From the NCBI RefSeq assembly GCF_000769405.2, contig NZ_CP053439.1, positions 1,798,001-1,862,000 on the forward strand: a stretch of 64,000 bases of DNA, read 5' to 3'. Made by a program: the position numbers and the translations under genes. Under the pieces are notes generated by a model that was not told the DNA's origin, did no database searches, and was given only the letters and a program-made list of their open reading frames with translations. Origin of the DNA: Rhizobium brockwellii. GTDB taxonomy: Bacteria; Pseudomonadota; Alphaproteobacteria; Rhizobiales; Rhizobiaceae. Below, in pieces: positions 55,169-64,000 of this stretch; within the stretch, counting starts at the first letter, position 1; each line of letters opens with the position of its first letter.

Positions 55169-56368
55169 TCAGAGCGCCGGCCCTGTCGTGCTCCAGGGCG
55201 ATTCGTAGAGTTCGTAGAGCGCCACCGCAGCGGCACCCTGAGCCCAGAAATCGTCGGTCGAATCGTCGAAGACGAGTTCGCTCACGCCGCGCAGTGACGG
55301 CGGAATGGCGAGCGCATAAGCATCGCGCAGGCTGTTGAGAAAGGGTTCGCCGAGCGCCAGGCTCGACCCCACAAGAATGACCCGCGGCGGCGCAAACAGC
55401 GTGACGATATTGGCAATGGTCAAACCGACCGCTTCGCCGGCGCGGATGGCGGCACTGATCAGCCGGTCGTCATCGGCCTTGATCAGCGCCTGGGCATGGT
55501 TCATGCCTCGCCCGAGGCGGATGGCCTCGGCAAAACGCCCATCAGCCTGTTGTTCTCCGAGGATCGCGCTTTCGCCGGCCTGGCTGAAAAGCCGGACGAC
55601 GCCGTTCGGTCCCATGCCGAGCACGAGGTCGCCGAGATTGTGGCTGAGGCCGCCGGCGCCGCGAAACAGGCTGTTGCCGTGCAGGACACCCAGCCCGAGC
55701 GTCTGCTCCAGCGAAATCAGCACCATATCTTCGAGATCGCGGGCCTTTCCGAACCAGTGATGGCCAAGCGTAATAGCGTGGGCGTCGCTTTCGACAATGG
55801 TCGGCGTTGCCAGCCGCGTCGACATCTCGGCGGCGAAATCGACATTGGTGTCGCGAAAGATCGGGCTGCTTCTGATGTAGCCGGTGCGGTGCTCGATGAC
55901 GCCGGGAAAGCCGAGGCAGACGCTGTCGACATCCTCCAGCGAAAGCCCGGCATCGACAACGCAACGCCTGACCCCATCCTCGACGAGATCGGCGATGACG
56001 CCGATCGGCTGCCGGTCGATGCGGATCGGCAAGGCGAGCTTCGACAGCACGTCGCCGCGGAAATTGGTGACGACGAAGACCATCCTGTTGGCGGCGATCT
56101 TGGCGCCGACCACGCGGGCAGCATCCGGATTGAGCTCCAGCATCACCCGCGGCCGTCCGCGCACCGCCTCGTTGCGGATATCGCCTTCGTGACGCGGCAG
56201 GATCAGCCCGTCGTCGAGCAACGAAGCGGTGATTGCTGAAACGGTCGTGGTGGAGAGTTCGGTACGCTCGCTGATCTCTATCCGCGAGATCGGGCCATGG
56301 CGCCTGACGGTATCGAGCACGTTCAAGCGATTGATCGCGCGCATTAATTCTGGATCTGCGGTCTTCAT
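55169..56368 (-). CDS. ROK-family transcriptional regulator
   Basis: The protein has 399 residues. The N-terminal winged helix (ISRIEISERTELSTTTVSAI) is followed by a ROK sugar-kinase-like domain (GFPGVIEHRTG, DAHAITLGHHWFGKARD). The zinc-binding CXCGX(4-5)C of many ROK proteins is absent: the matching stretch reads HNLGDLVLGMGPNGVV. It is divergent from the ABC transporter and adjacent to the ThuAB-like genes, so it likely regulates both in response to a sugar. Confidence 0.88.
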   Translation of the reverse strand: MKTADPELMRAINRLNVLDTVRRHGPISRIEISERTELSTTTVSAITASLLDDGLILPRHEGDIRNEAVRGRPRVMLELNPDAARVVGAKIAANRMVFVVTNFRGDVLSKLALPIRIDRQPIGVIADLVEDGVRRCVVDAGLSLEDVDSVCLGFPGVIEHRTGYIRSSPIFRDTNVDFAAEMSTRLATPTIVESDAHAITLGHHWFGKARDLEDMVLISLEQTLGLGVLHGNSLFRGAGGLSHNLGDLVLGMGPNGVVRLFSQAGESAILGEQQADGRFAEAIRLGRGMNHAQALIKADDDRLISAAIRAGEAVGLTIANIVTLFAPPRVILVGSSLALGEPFLNSLRDAYALAIPPSLRGVSELVFDDSTDDFWAQGAAAVALYELYESPWSTTGPAL

Positions 56369-56491
56369 GGGAACTAGCCAGGCGAGCGTTTCGTTGGGGC
56401 GGAACCCAAATATTTTTAACGGGTTACGAAATAAATAGCAGGGAATTCAGTGGTCATGTCAAGCGCATTTGATAAAAATAGAGGCATTGGG

Positions 56492-56526
56492 TTGACAATA
56501 TACCAAAGCTCCGTTGAATTAATCCG
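56492..56526 (+). promoter_or_regulatory. Candidate sigma-70 promoter of the sugar ABC operon
   Basis: TTGACA at 56492-56497 is followed 16 bp later by TTGAATTAAT as a weak -10. The start codon of the binding-protein gene lies about 50 bp downstream. Confidence 0.45.
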
Positions 56527-56570
56527 CATAGGGGAAAAATTGTGAGGATAGCCCCCTCGGAGGAGAAATC

Positions 56571-57875
56571 ATGACTTTTAGGTTCAAGAGCGCCGCTTTT
56601 GGCGGCAGGCGTATCGCATCCATGGCCGCGGCCGCCGGCATGTTGCTGGCTGGGGCAGGTGCCGCTTCGGCAACGACGGTGGTCAAGTGGCTGCATCTCG
56701 AGCTCGACCCGAAATATGTCGCGGCCTGGGAAGACATCGTCAAGAAATACGAAGCCCAGCATCCCGACGTCGATATCCAGATGCAGTTTCTCGAAAACGA
56801 GGCCTTCAAGGCCAAGCTTCCGACATTGCTGCAATCTAACGACGTGCCGGATTTCTTTTTCAGCTGGGGCGGCGGCGTCTTGAAGCAGCAGTCCGAGACC
56901 GGCGCGCTCCAGGATGTGACGCCGGCGCTGGATGCCGATGGCGGCAAACTGCGCGGCGCCTATAGCCCGGCTTCGGTCAGCGGCCTGACATTCGAGGGAA
57001 AGACCTGGGCTATTCCCTATAAGGTCGGTCTGGTCAGCTTTTTCTACAACAAGGCGCTGTTTGCCAAGGCCGGTGTGAAGGCCGAGGACATCAAGAACTG
57101 GGCTGATTTTCTGGGTACCGTGAAGAAGATCAAGGCAGCCGGCATCGTGCCGATCGCCGGCGGCGGCGGTGAGAAATGGCCGATCCACTTCTATTGGAGC
57201 TATCTCGTCATGCGCGAAGGCGGACAGAAGGTCTTCGAAGCGGCAAAGACCGGCCAGGGCGAAGGTTTCCTCGATCCCGCGATCATCAAGGCCGGCGACG
57301 ATCTCGCCGAACTCGGAAAGCTCGAACCGTTCCAGCCCGGCTATCTCGGCTCGACCTGGCCGCAGGCGCTCGGCGTTTTCGGCGACGGCAAGGCCGCGAT
57401 CATCCTCGGCTTTGAAAATACCGAGGCCAACCAGCGCAAGAATGCCGGCGACGGCAAGGGACTCGCACCCGAAAATATCGGCCGTTTCGCCTTCCCGGCG
57501 GTCGATGGCGGCGCCGGCAAGCCGACCGATACGCTTGGTGGTCTGAACGGCTGGGCCGTTACCAAGAAGGCATCCAAGGAAGCGCTCGATTTCCTCGCCT
57601 TCCTGACGAATGCCGACAATGAGCAGGCGATGGCCAAGGCCGGCATGCTTCTGCCCGTTGCCGTCGGCGCCGGTGACGGCGTCACCAACCCGCTGCTGGC
57701 CGAATCGGCCAAACAGCTGGCCGGTTCGACCTGGCATCAGAACTATTTCGACCAGGATCTCGGTGCGGCAGTCGGCCGTGTCGTCAACGACGTGTCGGTG
57801 GAAATCGTCTCCGGGCAGATGAATTCCAAGGACGGCGCCCAGATGATCCAGGACGCTTTCGAGCTGGAACAATAA
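56571..57875 (+). CDS. Sugar ABC transporter substrate-binding protein (CUT1)
   Basis: The protein has 434 residues. A long signal peptide (about residues 1-35, ending AGAASA) is followed by a family 1 solute-binding protein: WAIPYKVGLVSFFYNKALF and EDIKNWADFLGTVKKIKAAG are typical. GGAGGA precedes the ATG. It delivers an oligo- or disaccharide to the permeases encoded next. Ligand unknown; the ThuAB-like neighbours suggest a disaccharide. Confidence 0.9.
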   Translation: MTFRFKSAAFGGRRIASMAAAAGMLLAGAGAASATTVVKWLHLELDPKYVAAWEDIVKKYEAQHPDVDIQMQFLENEAFKAKLPTLLQSNDVPDFFFSWGGGVLKQQSETGALQDVTPALDADGGKLRGAYSPASVSGLTFEGKTWAIPYKVGLVSFFYNKALFAKAGVKAEDIKNWADFLGTVKKIKAAGIVPIAGGGGEKWPIHFYWSYLVMREGGQKVFEAAKTGQGEGFLDPAIIKAGDDLAELGKLEPFQPGYLGSTWPQALGVFGDGKAAIILGFENTEANQRKNAGDGKGLAPENIGRFAFPAVDGGAGKPTDTLGGLNGWAVTKKASKEALDFLAFLTNADNEQAMAKAGMLLPVAVGAGDGVTNPLLAESAKQLAGSTWHQNYFDQDLGAAVGRVVNDVSVEIVSGQMNSKDGAQMIQDAFELEQ

Positions 57876-57895
57876 CCAGCGCCTGCAGACCTCTC

Positions 57896-57920
57896 CTGGC
57901 GCTCCAGAGCGGAGCGCCAG
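57896..57920 (+). terminator. Intercistronic stem-loop after the binding-protein gene
   Basis: CTGGCGCTCC and GGAGCGCCAG form a perfect 10-bp stem with AGAGC loop, with no T-run. Such hairpins stabilise the binding-protein mRNA or reduce read-through into permease genes. Confidence 0.7.
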
Positions 57921-57953
57921 CATTGCTGCCGACGAGATGCGAAAGCAGGACCC

Positions 57954-58892
57954 ATGGCCAATATTTCAGTCCCATCGATAACCACGGCCGCCAGGCCGGC
58001 AAAAAGAGCCGCAAACAGCAAGAGCTCGGTCGCCCATGACCGGCTGGCGGTACTGTTGATCTTCCTGCCGCCGGCGCTGCTGCTTTTCACCCTCTTCGTC
58101 ATCATGCCGATGGGCGAGGCGGCCTGGTACAGCCTCTACAAGTGGAATGGCTACGGCACGCCGACCGAGTTCATCGCGCTGCGCAATTTCCAGGTTCTGT
58201 TCCGCAATGCGGCTTTCACGCAGGCGCTGGTCAATAACGGCCTGATCATCGTGATCTCGATCTGCATCCAGGTGCCGCTTGCCATCTGGCTGGCGACCAT
58301 GCTGGCGCACCGCATTCCGGGTGTCGTCGGTTACCGCCTGATCTTCTTCCTGCCCTATGTGCTGGCGGACGTTGCTGCGGGCCTTATCTGGCGCTTTGTC
58401 TATGATGGCGACTATGGCCTGTTTGCCGCCGTTTCCAACTTCTTCGGCTTCGCCAACCCTTACGTGCTCGCCGACAAGGACGTGGCGATCTATGCCGTGC
58501 TCGGGGTCATCGTCTGGAAATATTTCGGCTTCCACATGATGCTGTTCATCGCCGGCCTGCAATCTGTCGACAAGAGCGTGCTGGAGGCAGCCGAAATCGA
58601 CGGCGCCACCGGCTGGCAGAAGTTCCGTTACGTTACGCTGCCACTGCTCGGCTCGACCTTGCGTCTTTCCATCTTCTTTGCCGTCGTCGGCTCGCTGCAG
58701 CTCTTCGACATGATCATGCCGCTGACCGGCGGCGGGCCGTCCAACTCCACCCAGACGATGGTCACCTTCCTCTACACCTATGGCGTCATGCGCATGCAGG
58801 TCGGTCTCGGCAGCGCCGTCGGCGTCGTACTCTTCATCATCTGCGTGACGCTCGCCTTCGGTTACAAAAGGATATTCATGCGCCATGACTGA
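57954..58892 (+). CDS. Sugar ABC transporter permease (MalF-type)
   Basis: This 312-residue protein has six membrane helices after a polar N-terminus. The EAA loop is visible as EAAEIDGATGWQKFRYVTLP, the contact to the ATPase. Starts at ATG 57954 with GCAGGA upstream. Its end overlaps the next permease by 8 bp. Confidence 0.92.
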   Translation: MANISVPSITTAARPAKRAANSKSSVAHDRLAVLLIFLPPALLLFTLFVIMPMGEAAWYSLYKWNGYGTPTEFIALRNFQVLFRNAAFTQALVNNGLIIVISICIQVPLAIWLATMLAHRIPGVVGYRLIFFLPYVLADVAAGLIWRFVYDGDYGLFAAVSNFFGFANPYVLADKDVAIYAVLGVIVWKYFGFHMMLFIAGLQSVDKSVLEAAEIDGATGWQKFRYVTLPLLGSTLRLSIFFAVVGSLQLFDMIMPLTGGGPSNSTQTMVTFLYTYGVMRMQVGLGSAVGVVLFIICVTLAFGYKRIFMRHD

Positions 58893-59733
58893 TATGAGCT
58901 CTTCCATCCGCATGAGCACGTCTACACGCGTTTATCTCTACGTGTCGCTGAGCCTGATTGCCGCAATCGTGCTCGTGCCGCTGCTGACGACGGCGCTCGG
59001 CGGCTTCAAGACGCTGGGCGACCTGCGCACTAATCCCTTCGGCCTGCCGACAGAGTGGCAATGGGCGAACTATACCGATATTCTCTTCGGCGAGCGCTAC
59101 TGGCTGCAGATCGGCAATTCGCTGGTGATTGCGTCGCTCACCGTCCTCCTAACACTGATCGTCTCGTCCATGGCGGCTTTCGCCTTTGCCCATGTCCGGT
59201 TTTTCGGATCGTCGTTCCTGCTCAATTATTTCTTGCTCGGCCTGATGTTTCCGGCGGCGACCGCGATCCTGCCGCTGTTCATCCGCATCCGCGATCTCGG
59301 CCTGCTCGATACCTATTGGGGCGTGGTGCTGCCGCAGGTGGCTTTCGGCCTTGGCATGAGCATCCTGCTGTTTCGAAACTATTTCCGCAACCTTCCGGAA
59401 GAATTGTTTCAGGCGGCCTTCGTCGACGGTTGCGGTTATCTCCGCTTCTTCTGGCATATTTCGCTGCCGCTTTCCCGGCCGATCGTCGCCACCGTCAGCA
59501 TCATTTCCTTTGTCGGCAGCTGGAACAGCTACATCTTGCCGCTGATCATGCTGAACTCGGAATCGAAATATCCCTGGCCGCTCGGCATCATGGTCTATCG
59601 CGGCGAGTACGGCACGGAGTGGCAGCTGGTGCTGGCCTTCATTACGCTGACCATTCTTCCCACCATCATCGTCTTTTTCGTCGCCCAGAGACACATCATC
59701 GCCGGTCTGACCGCCGGTGCCGTGAAGTCCTGA
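58885..59733 (+). CDS. Sugar ABC transporter permease (MalG-type)
   Basis: This 282-residue protein has six membrane helices. The EAA-type loop reads [20 protein letters not shown]. Translationally coupled to the preceding permease by the 8-bp overlap. Confidence 0.92.
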   Translation: MTDMSSSIRMSTSTRVYLYVSLSLIAAIVLVPLLTTALGGFKTLGDLRTNPFGLPTEWQWANYTDILFGERYWLQIGNSLVIASLTVLLTLIVSSMAAFAFAHVRFFGSSFLLNYFLLGLMFPAATAILPLFIRIRDLGLLDTYWGVVLPQVAFGLGMSILLFRNYFRNLPEELFQAAFVDGCGYLRFFWHISLPLSRPIVATVSIISFVGSWNSYILPLIMLNSESKYPWPLGIMVYRGEYGTEWQLVLAFITLTILPTIIVFFVAQRHIIAGLTAGAVKS

Positions 59734-59756
59734 GCCCGAACCATTGGAGTGCAATC

Positions 59757-60830
59757 ATGGCATCCGTTGAACTCACCGATATCAGCAAGACCTATGGGGC
59801 CGTCGACGTCATCCACGGCATTTCGCTTCATATTGAGGATGGCGAATTCGTCGCCCTCGTCGGCCCGTCCGGTTGCGGAAAATCGACACTGCTGCGGATG
59901 ATCGCCGGCCTCGAGGAGATCACCGACGGCGACATCTCCATCGGCGGCAAGGTCGTCAACGCCATGACGCCGCGCGAACGCAACATCGCCATGGTCTTCC
60001 AATCCTACGCGCTCTATCCGCACATGACGGTCGCCGAAAACATGGGTTTCAATCTGAAGCTCGCCGGCGTTGCCAAACCGCAGATCGAGACCCGGGTGGC
60101 CGAAGCCGCCCGCATGCTGGATCTCGCCGAACTCCTCGACCGCAAGCCGGCCCAGCTTTCCGGCGGCCAGCGCCAGCGCGTCGCCATGGGCCGCGCCGTC
60201 GTGCGCAATCCCGCCGTCTTCCTGTTCGACGAGCCGCTCTCCAACCTCGATGCCAAGCTGCGCGTGCAGATGCGCTCGGAAATCAAGACGCTGCACCAGA
60301 AGGTCAGGACGACCTCGATCTATGTCACCCATGACCAGATCGAAGCGATGACGCTTGCCGACCGCATCGTCGTGCTCAATCAGGGCAGGGTGGAGCAAGA
60401 GGGCACGCCGCTCGAACTCTACAGGAAACCCGCCAATCTCTTCGTCGCCGCCTTCATCGGATCGCCGGCGATGAACATGCTTGAAGGCACGGTCGACGGC
60501 GAAAATGGTGGGCCCGCTGCTCGTCTCAGCGACGGCACGGCGATCCGCATCGCGCCCGACCGCAAGGTCAAGGCCGGCCAGGCCGTCACCATCGGCCTGC
60601 GCCCCGAACATCTCGTTCCCGGTGTCGCCGCTGGCACGCCGCTCGCCGGCCGGACGATGCTGGTGGAGCCGACAGGCGCCCAGACCCATGTGGTCTTCGA
60701 TCTCGCCGGACAACAGGTGACCGCCATCGTCGACGGCGAATACCCCGCCCGTTATGGCGCCGTGTTCGAGGCGAGTATTACGAGTGATCAGGTGCACGTC
60801 TTCGACCGCGGTACTGGTGTGGCGCTGTAG
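59757..60830 (+). CDS. Sugar ABC transporter ATP-binding protein (UgpC/MsmK type)
   Basis: The protein has 357 residues. Walker [11 protein letters not shown]-loop [11 protein letters not shown], signature [12 protein letters not shown], Walker [13 protein letters not shown] and the H-loop VTHDQIEAM are all intact. The C-terminal OB-fold (TOBE) domain is typical of the MalK branch. It energises the two permeases. ATG 59757 follows TTGGAGT. Confidence 0.95.
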   Translation: MASVELTDISKTYGAVDVIHGISLHIEDGEFVALVGPSGCGKSTLLRMIAGLEEITDGDISIGGKVVNAMTPRERNIAMVFQSYALYPHMTVAENMGFNLKLAGVAKPQIETRVAEAARMLDLAELLDRKPAQLSGGQRQRVAMGRAVVRNPAVFLFDEPLSNLDAKLRVQMRSEIKTLHQKVRTTSIYVTHDQIEAMTLADRIVVLNQGRVEQEGTPLELYRKPANLFVAAFIGSPAMNMLEGTVDGENGGPAARLSDGTAIRIAPDRKVKAGQAVTIGLRPEHLVPGVAAGTPLAGRTMLVEPTGAQTHVVFDLAGQQVTAIVDGEYPARYGAVFEASITSDQVHVFDRGTGVAL

Positions 60831-61002
60831 ACGGGGCGGTTTGTCCCACGGCTGTCTGATTCGCGGCGACGAGCGGGAACCGGGGAGGGTGCGGCATATC
60901 CTCTTCTCCCTGAGGAGAGAAGAGGGAGTCGAGAGATCGCGCGATGCCCGTTTGCGCGCAAGCCGAGTTAGAAGGACGGGCGAGATACATGGCTCCAGCT
61001 AA

Positions 61003-61160
61003 TCAATGCTGTGATTTGTCTTGCCATTTCGCGAGCCGTTCTCGGCGCGTTTTCGAAAATTGAATAACATCGAATATAAAACTGTCTTCTTCCGGAAAGT
61101 CTTTCTTGATCTGCTCGATTTCCTTGCCATCGCGGATGCGCCAGGATCGCCGCTGTCGCC
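61003..61160 (-). pseudogene. Truncated minus-strand gene remnant
   Basis: The frame ends in RDGKEIEQIKKDFPEEDSFI and then DVIQFSKTRRERLAKWQDKS, which looks like real coding, but towards its 5' side it runs into IS66 sequence (near 61190), so the N-terminus is missing. No family recognised. Confidence 0.38.
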
Positions 61161-61196
61161 CGTGCCTGTGCGGTTCCGGCATGATCTTTCCATCGA

Positions 61197-61500
61197 ACCG
61201 TGTGCTGGTGTCCAAATACGCCGATCATCTGCCGCTTTACCGGCAGGCCCAAATCATGAGCCGCCAAGGTATCGATCTCGACCGCTCAACACTCGCCGAC
61301 TGGGTCGGTGGTGCAGCATTCGAACTGCGCCCCGTCTTCGATGCGCTGATTGCCGACCTGAAGCGCTCGACCAAGCTCTTCATGGACGAGACCCGTGCGC
61401 CAGTTCTTGATCCCGGCTCCCGCAAAACCAAAACAGGATACTTCTGGGCGCTGGCTCGTGATGACCGACCGTGGGGCGGTGGTGTTCCACCTGGCGTCGC
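61197..61500 (+). pseudogene. IS66-family transposase (TnpC) internal fragment
   Basis: The frame reads VLVSKYADHLPLYRQAQIMS, DRSTLADWVGGAAFELRPVF and FMDETRAPVLDPGSRKTKTG, the central region of IS66 TnpC including the first catalytic Asp (MDET). The frame is lost after ALARDDRPWGG. Both ends and the partner genes tnpA and tnpB are missing. Confidence 0.82.
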
Positions 61501-61708
61501 CAGACAGAGACCCATTGGATGAAGGCGGAACTCATCCCAAACCGCTTGGCTGAAATCTAACGACGGCTTCTGGCGCAGAGTTGCCTGCCATCAAATCGAA
61601 AGTCTACCCGACAACGTGCGAGTGGCACACCGCTTCGTTGCACTTCATTCTAGCTTTGCATCAGAGCCATCTGAGTACATGATGAGGCCGTCAAGATAGG
61701 GGCGATTC

Positions 61709-62260
61709 ATGAAGTGCATCTCTGAACTTTTGATGGGATTGGCGGGAGCGACGCTGGTCGTTATTAGCGCAGTTCACCCGGCGGAAGCTAACAGTGACAA
61801 TGGCGAAGACCCATCTTGTGAAATCGTCAACTTTGCATACGCGGCAACCATGAACGCTACCCGGTCGAGCGTGACGGCTTATGCCGAGCAGGACGATGGA
61901 TCTTTAGTGTTTATTGCCGATTTGCGAACCCAGTTAGGTACTAATTATCTGAAAGATTCAACGCGAAAGCAATGGATCCGTTACCCACAGACAAAGTGGG
62001 TTCCAGCGGACCGATTTGGTCCAAAAATAACTGACTGTGTATTTAAGGGTGATGAAAGTCACCCGGATCTCGCAGCAAAGCACTATTCAGCTATCCGTCA
62101 TGAGGCACCGCATGTCTCTAAAGTGGATTTTTGGATTACGCATGACGATGGACGAATTGTAAAAATGCGAATTGGGCCGTGGGGGGTCAAGCTTAAGTCC
62201 GGACTAGGAGTAATTGAAATCCGGAAGTTCGATGATGAGGCATTGACCCCTCCGCTTTGA
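61709..62260 (+). CDS. Secreted protein of unknown function
   Basis: The protein has 183 residues. A signal peptide (MKCISELLMGLAGATLVVIS, cleavage near AEA at 25-27) is followed by a beta-rich domain (TAYAEQDDGSLVFIADL). AGGGGCG precedes the ATG. Codon use is more AT-rich than the core genes, so recent transfer is likely. No family recognised. Confidence 0.62.
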   Translation: MKCISELLMGLAGATLVVISAVHPAEANSDNGEDPSCEIVNFAYAATMNATRSSVTAYAEQDDGSLVFIADLRTQLGTNYLKDSTRKQWIRYPQTKWVPADRFGPKITDCVFKGDESHPDLAAKHYSAIRHEAPHVSKVDFWITHDDGRIVKMRIGPWGVKLKSGLGVIEIRKFDDEALTPPL

Positions 62261-62269
62261 TCCGCAGCC

Positions 62270-62380
62270 GCAACAGAGTTGCGCTTCCATTCGAACGGTA
62301 TGTCCGATGCTTTTGTCGAAATCCTGAAGCGGAATTACACGCGAATATCAGTTCCACAGGACGCTGAAACAGCGCTCTAA
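62270..62380 (+). pseudogene. IS3-family (IS2-like) transposase fragment
   Basis: The short frame reads FHSNGMSDAFVEILKRNYTR and VPQDAETAL before a stop, matching the SNGMAEAFV(K)TLKRDY region around the catalytic Glu of IS2-group OrfB. Only about 35 residues remain. Confidence 0.65.
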
Positions 62381-62745
62381 TCGCGCCGACGTCCAGTTTC
62401 CGTGAAAACCTTAAACCGCTGCGCCGGCACGTCTGAACTGGTGCTATGTGTAAATCATGTAATCGTCATATGTCGAAGCCCCGTTCGGCAACAACATCAA
62501 CAATCACACGCTGATCCGGAAGGTGGGGCCATAACACCGCTTACAGTGCGGAAGTTGATCGTTCATCAAAATGATCACTATTCATCTGCGGCCTTTATTG
62601 TGCTGTCGCTTCCGGAATTTCGATCAAAAGACCGAAACGGACGGATGAGCGGCTAAGCCATTTGGTTTCTCAACCATATCCGCCGCCACCGGACGTTGCC
62701 AATGCCACAAGTTGCACTATTGTCTGTCCGGCACGCGAAAACCTG
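62381..62745. other. 365-bp region without a supported gene
   Basis: An open frame (62402-62656) has no family signature or ribosome binding site. The region follows the IS3 fragment and is probably decayed sequence. Confidence 0.4.
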
Positions 62746-63513
62746 ATGGTGGTTATGCCGGTAGTAACTCGATATCTCATTGACCGGGGTGACGGAGCCA
62801 AGGTCGAGCTTTTTCAAGCTCAAGCCGCAAGCGAAACGCCCGCAGGAGCAATCCTATTCGTCCACGGCAATCAGGGTGGCCGTCTGCTTGGAGGGATAGA
62901 GGCGGTCGACAGCGGCGCGTTGCTTCGGTTCTGTTCTGGTCTGAATATCACTGCTGCGGCAGTCTCGCAGCCTGGTTTTGGGGCGTCAGATGGTCCTCCA
63001 GATTTCTGCGGTCCCAAAACCCAGCAAGCGATCATAGCTGCTCTCGCTTTCTTGCGGGGCCAGCCTTCCGTCGATCCTGACCGAATTGTTCTTTATGGAA
63101 ACAGTCGTGGCGCCGTTGCATCGGCCATGGTCGCCACCCAGGTTTCTGATCTGCGTGCAGTCATTCTATCCAGCGGCGTCTACGATCTTGAAGTCGCTTG
63201 TCACGAGAGTTCAGACGGTTTGCGGTGGGCTATCGAGAAAGAGGCGGGCCTATCGAGAGAGGCCTTTCTGGCTCGCTCTGCATTGCATTATGCGCCCGAA
63301 GTTCGGTCTGAGACGCTGTTGCTGCATGGAAAGCATGACGACCGTGCTCCCGTTGCCCAAGCCGAACTCTTCTCAAAAGCTCTGTCCAATGCCGGAGTCC
63401 TGGCGACGCTTCACGTCTTTGACTGTGGACATCAAATTCCGAGGAACCACATGCAGGGAGTTCTCAGGCCCTTCCTGCAAAGGGTGTTCAATCCCGTCGT
63501 AACGTACCACTAA
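62746..63513 (+). CDS. Alpha/beta hydrolase (Ser nucleophile)
   Basis: The protein has about 255 residues. VHGNQGG is the oxyanion loop, YGNSRGAVAS the nucleophile elbow with Ser (GxSxG-like GNSRG), HGKHDDRAPV carries the Asp and FDCGHQIP the His. The fold resembles dipeptidyl peptidase or acyl esterase-like hydrolases. The start is uncertain: ATG 62746 or 62755, with a TTG at 62662 giving a longer form. Located among IS remnants. Confidence 0.78.
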   Translation: MVVMPVVTRYLIDRGDGAKVELFQAQAASETPAGAILFVHGNQGGRLLGGIEAVDSGALLRFCSGLNITAAAVSQPGFGASDGPPDFCGPKTQQAIIAALAFLRGQPSVDPDRIVLYGNSRGAVASAMVATQVSDLRAVILSSGVYDLEVACHESSDGLRWAIEKEAGLSREAFLARSALHYAPEVRSETLLLHGKHDDRAPVAQAELFSKALSNAGVLATLHVFDCGHQIPRNHMQGVLRPFLQRVFNPVVTYH

Positions 63514-63600
63514 GGCAGCGTGACAGCTTCGGGCAGCGGGAAAGTGGCGAAAACCCAAAAGAGATCAAGCCCAAACCCGCCTCTTGAAGGAGAAGAAAAA

Positions 63601-64000
63601 ATGAAACGCATCGAGATGGAGGTGAGCGGCGGCTGCCAGTGCGGTGCCGTGCGCTACCACGCGACCGCTGTGCATGACAATTCGCATCTCTGCCATTGCC
63701 GCATGTGCCAGAAAGCCGCGGGCAACATCTTTGCCGCGCTCGTCGCCGCGCCCGATGATGCGCTCAGCTGGACACGCGGCAAGCCGAGCGTCTGGAAGAG
63801 CTCGGAGCTTGTCGAGCGCGGCTTCTGCGCCAATTGCGGCACGCCATTGTTCTTCCACCACCTCGAAAACGGTCGCACCAACCTGATGATCGGTTCGCTT
63901 GACGATCCACACGCCTTCGCGCCGCTTGCCAATACCTGCACCGAGAACATGGTGGCATGGTTCGATACGATCACGGGCATAGAAAATACCGGTGCGACCG
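63601..64000 (+). CDS. GFA-family (glutathione-dependent formaldehyde-activating-like) protein, 5' part
   Basis: The gene runs off the window end; 133 codons are visible. Zinc ligands: CQCGAVRY, CHCRMCQKAAG and CANCGTPLFF, as in the Mss4-like GFA fold. AAGGAG lies 8-9 bases before ATG 63601. True formaldehyde activation is established only for a few members, so the family name is used. Confidence 0.88.
   Translation, partial: MKRIEMEVSGGCQCGAVRYHATAVHDNSHLCHCRMCQKAAGNIFAALVAAPDDALSWTRGKPSVWKSSELVERGFCANCGTPLFFHHLENGRTNLMIGSLDDPHAFAPLANTCTENMVAWFDTITGIENTGAT

Larger units (their letters stand above)
60831..61708. other. Decayed region with IS66 fragment and truncated gene
   Basis: After the ABC operon a hairpin (CCTCTTCTCC/GGAGAGAAGAGG, 60900-60925) may end transcription. 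Beyond it lie a minus-strand gene fragment and an IS66 fragment (separate entries), and about 190 bp (61520-61708) with nothing recognised. Confidence 0.55.

Noticed and set aside
62402..62656. 84-codon frame between the IS3 fragment and the alpha/beta hydrolase
   Set aside because: Starts with GTG without a ribosome binding site and has no recognisable domain; likely decayed sequence.

Overview
The window looks like chromosome of a Rhizobium of the leguminosarum/etli group (Alphaproteobacteria). The evidence is the gene order pdhC..lpdA..lipA and dusB(nifR3)-ntrB-ntrC-..-ntrY-ntrX-dat-hfq-hflX-mazG, a fused ispDF, GTTC-N7-GTTC (alphaproteobacterial LexA) and GGAAC-N17-CGTT (EcfG) type sites, and RIME-like intergenic repeats. 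No database was consulted, so every name rests on recognition of motifs and neighbourhood.

Core part, 1-28.6 kb. The window opens inside the pyruvate dehydrogenase E2 gene, followed by an SGNH hydrolase, a GNAT acetyltransferase, lpdA, two GlsB/YeaQ-like small membrane proteins and lipA, which form a lipoate-linked block. Two tandem P-loop kinase-like genes and a COQ10/RatA-like gene come next. On the minus strand lie ispDF and the CinA-like gene, overlapping by ATGA. Then comes the nitrogen-control cluster dusB-ntrB-ntrC, a separately promoted aldo/keto reductase, and ntrY-ntrX, followed by an aminotransferase, hfq, hflX, mazG and a nucleoside deaminase. The sulfite-assimilation operon is cysG-DUF2849-cysI-DUF934, followed by a UbiH-like hydroxylase and a convergent AEC transporter.

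Accessory part A, 28.6-40.8 kb. A 3 x 56 bp repeat array leads into a catabolic or detoxification cluster: MBL hydrolase, SDR, ketoglutarate-semialdehyde-type dehydrogenase, nitronate monooxygenase, luciferase-like monooxygenase and an exported alpha/beta hydrolase. The cluster also holds a 275 bp foldback element and a truncated SDR remnant. Two promoters in it share a two-part operator, yet no regulator gene lies in the cluster. A K+ channel with a zinc ribbon, another SDR and an IS5-type element with a canonical -1 slippery heptamer follow.

Accessory part B, 40.8-53.3 kb. This contains ccdA, tRNA-Lys and a run of small stress or unknown genes, two of which (CsbD and a 24-residue membrane peptide) have EcfG-type promoters. 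It also contains two related FAD monooxygenases, one of them divergent from a MarR regulator with two near-identical operators. A DUF4242-guanylate/adenylate cyclase fusion is flanked by two DUF982 genes, and a two-gene operon sits behind a LexA box.

Sugar locus, 53.3-60.8 kb. ThuA-like, Gfo/Idh/MocA and ROK regulator genes are divergent from a complete CUT1 ABC transporter. The end of the window, 60.8-64 kb, is a graveyard of IS66 and IS3 fragments with a truncated gene, a secreted protein, an alpha/beta hydrolase and the start of a GFA-family gene.
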